From: Membranipora membranacea
Lineage: Eukaryota; Bryozoa; Gymnolaemata; Cheilostomatida; Membraniporidae
DNA: 60,000 bases
NCBI GenBank assembly: GCA_914767715.1
Contig: OU612068.1
Span: forward strand, 622,001-682,000
Direction: 5' to 3'
Shown here: one piece after another, positions 59,501 to 60,000 of the stretch
Numbering within the stretch: the stretch's first letter is position 1
Layout: each line of letters starts with the position of its first letter
Translations under genes and position numbers: made by a program
Notes under the pieces: model-generated
Seen by the model: only the letters and a program-made list of their open reading frames with translations
Databases searched by the model: none
What the model was told of the DNA's origin: nothing

Positions 59501-60000
59501 TCTCTCCAGTTTGGTACATATTAACCCACGAAGCATAGGTAAAAGATGCTGAAAAGGGGGTTATCTTGAAGACCGATTATATTAGGATACAAATGATGTT
59601 TGATTCAGAGTCTACACCATTGAAGACTCATTGGGACATAGTGGGGGAAGTGATCTTGGTACTCGGATAGTCATTTATATCAATTTCTGCCAGTTTTGCG
59701 GACAGAATTTCATGAAATTTTCCAAGAACTTAGTCTCTAAATTTGTGATTTATCAGCTTTCAAGCCCCCAATGATTTGGAAACCCTCTCCATCGGGGTTT
59801 TCAATGGTGCAGATTCTGAAATTAAAAATCATTTTTAGCCTATTGTAAGCGATTTTGGCTCCTTTTAAAAAGTATCCTAAGGCCTAAATTAAAGCTCAGA
59901 AAACTGTCCATAGAAGTTTTACCATTTCCTTTTACCTTTCACAGTAATCCTAATAACCTACTAGTAGTATGAGTTTTATTATGTGTCTCTAGATTGGAGG
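56568..60000 (+). CDS. CHPF-like: Chondroitin polymerising factor-like glycosyltransferase, 5' part only (runs off the window)
   Basis: Golgi type II membrane protein related to CHPF/CHPF2, partners of chondroitin synthase in building the GlcA-GalNAc chain. Exon 1, 56568-57293 (242 codons, phase 0); exon 2, 58611-58778 (56 codons, phase 0); exon 3, 59095-59204 (phase 2). An acceptor at 59992 fits phase 2, so exon 4 probably starts at 59993. A short cytoplasmic end is followed by the signal anchor (about residues 11-33, PLLLGICIGIALSFIILPF). Residues about 95-330 follow the CHPF N-terminal domain in order: KKPVRRKF, NKTL, VALKLLDTSTLP (cf. VVTLGEERPIG), YFTLLPDNVYV (196-205), NVERCE...SAFEALHKCI (cf. 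HLEGCR...DEWLGRCI), then AMRSSH. The DDDVY metal-binding motif of chondroitin synthases is replaced by PDNVY (Asp200), as in CHPF (PDTTY). Intron 3 holds a foldback element. The catalytic-type C-terminal half lies outside. Confidence 0.85.
57838..57905 (+). other. 68-base hairpin with perfect 10 bp basal stem
   Basis: TGTTGAGTGG (57838-57847) pairs with CCACTCAACA (57896-57905). Inside, GTGGGA/TCCCAC closes a competing small hairpin. It lies in intron 1 of the CHPF-like gene. It could be a structured RNA or a small transposon relic. Confidence 0.4.
57966..58030. repeat. 33 bp tandem duplication
   Basis: GCCTCTGAGCCCATGTCATC continuing to ACTGATAGAA appears twice in direct succession (copies near 57966 and 57998), in intron 1 of the CHPF-like gene. 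Confidence 0.9.
59478..59905. mobile_element. Foldback/MITE family copy B, intron 3 of the CHPF-like gene
   Basis: Same family and orientation as 42421-42955: GGAGTTGTCCTCTCTCCAGT, GGGGGTTATCTTGA, TTTCTGCCAGTTTTGCGGAC and GGGGTTTTCAATGGTGCAGA are shared. The right arm is partly deleted, ending AAGCTCAGAAAACTGTCC. It ends about 90 bp before the presumed exon 4 acceptor. Confidence 0.8.

Overview
This window reads as nuclear DNA of an invertebrate animal. It is AT-rich, with widely spaced genes split into small exons by canonical GT-AG introns (64 bp to about 3.7 kb), many short non-autonomous transposons, and animal-specific protein families: an ERK-type MAP-kinase phosphatase, a chondroitin-polymerising-factor-like glycosyltransferase and a secreted CAP protein. 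I cannot fix the phylum by eye; sponge, cnidarian, xenacoelomorph and lophotrochozoan all remain possible. All gene models were assembled by hand from open frames joined at splice sites whose phases agree.

Layout. 0-6 kb is mostly non-coding, with one orphan exon-like block. 6.07-8.96 kb holds a three-exon DUSP6/7/9-type MAPK phosphatase (+) with a possible ETS/CCAAT promoter. 9-31.6 kb is a 22 kb stretch with no convincing gene, only a few diverged repeats and one ambiguous open frame. 31.6-34.2 kb holds a hAT-like repeat carrying a tRNA-like fragment, followed at once by a four-exon gene for a 157-residue protein with two membrane segments (+). It converges on a five-exon gene at 35.07-40.11 kb (-) for a cysteine-rich type I membrane protein with two PPxY motifs. 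About 960 bp separates that gene's start from a divergent nine-exon gene at 41.07-46.05 kb (+) for a 448-residue coiled-coil/acidic protein ending in Phe-Phe-Gly-Leu-Phe. 48.0-48.5 kb carries part of a CAP (PR-1/CRISP) gene (-). 51.85-54.5 kb is a decayed, intron-containing copy of exons 7-8 of the coiled-coil gene, split by a 1.97 kb foldback transposon. 56.57 kb to the window end holds the 5' part of a CHPF-like gene (+).

The accessory layer is rich. It includes at least six different inverted-repeat (MITE/foldback) elements, one of them a hAT MITE with a perfect 8 bp target duplication; a LINE reverse-transcriptase C-terminal relic inside an intron; and a dozen tandem repeats, several placed against gene parts (a stop codon, a splice donor, intronic G-rich arrays). 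The genes share no visible pathway, so this looks like an ordinary metazoan neighbourhood and not an operon. The most novel items are the three unrecognised or unusual proteins (two-TM, PPxY type I, coiled-coil FFGLF), the foldback with an internal satellite, and the partial gene duplication it interrupts.
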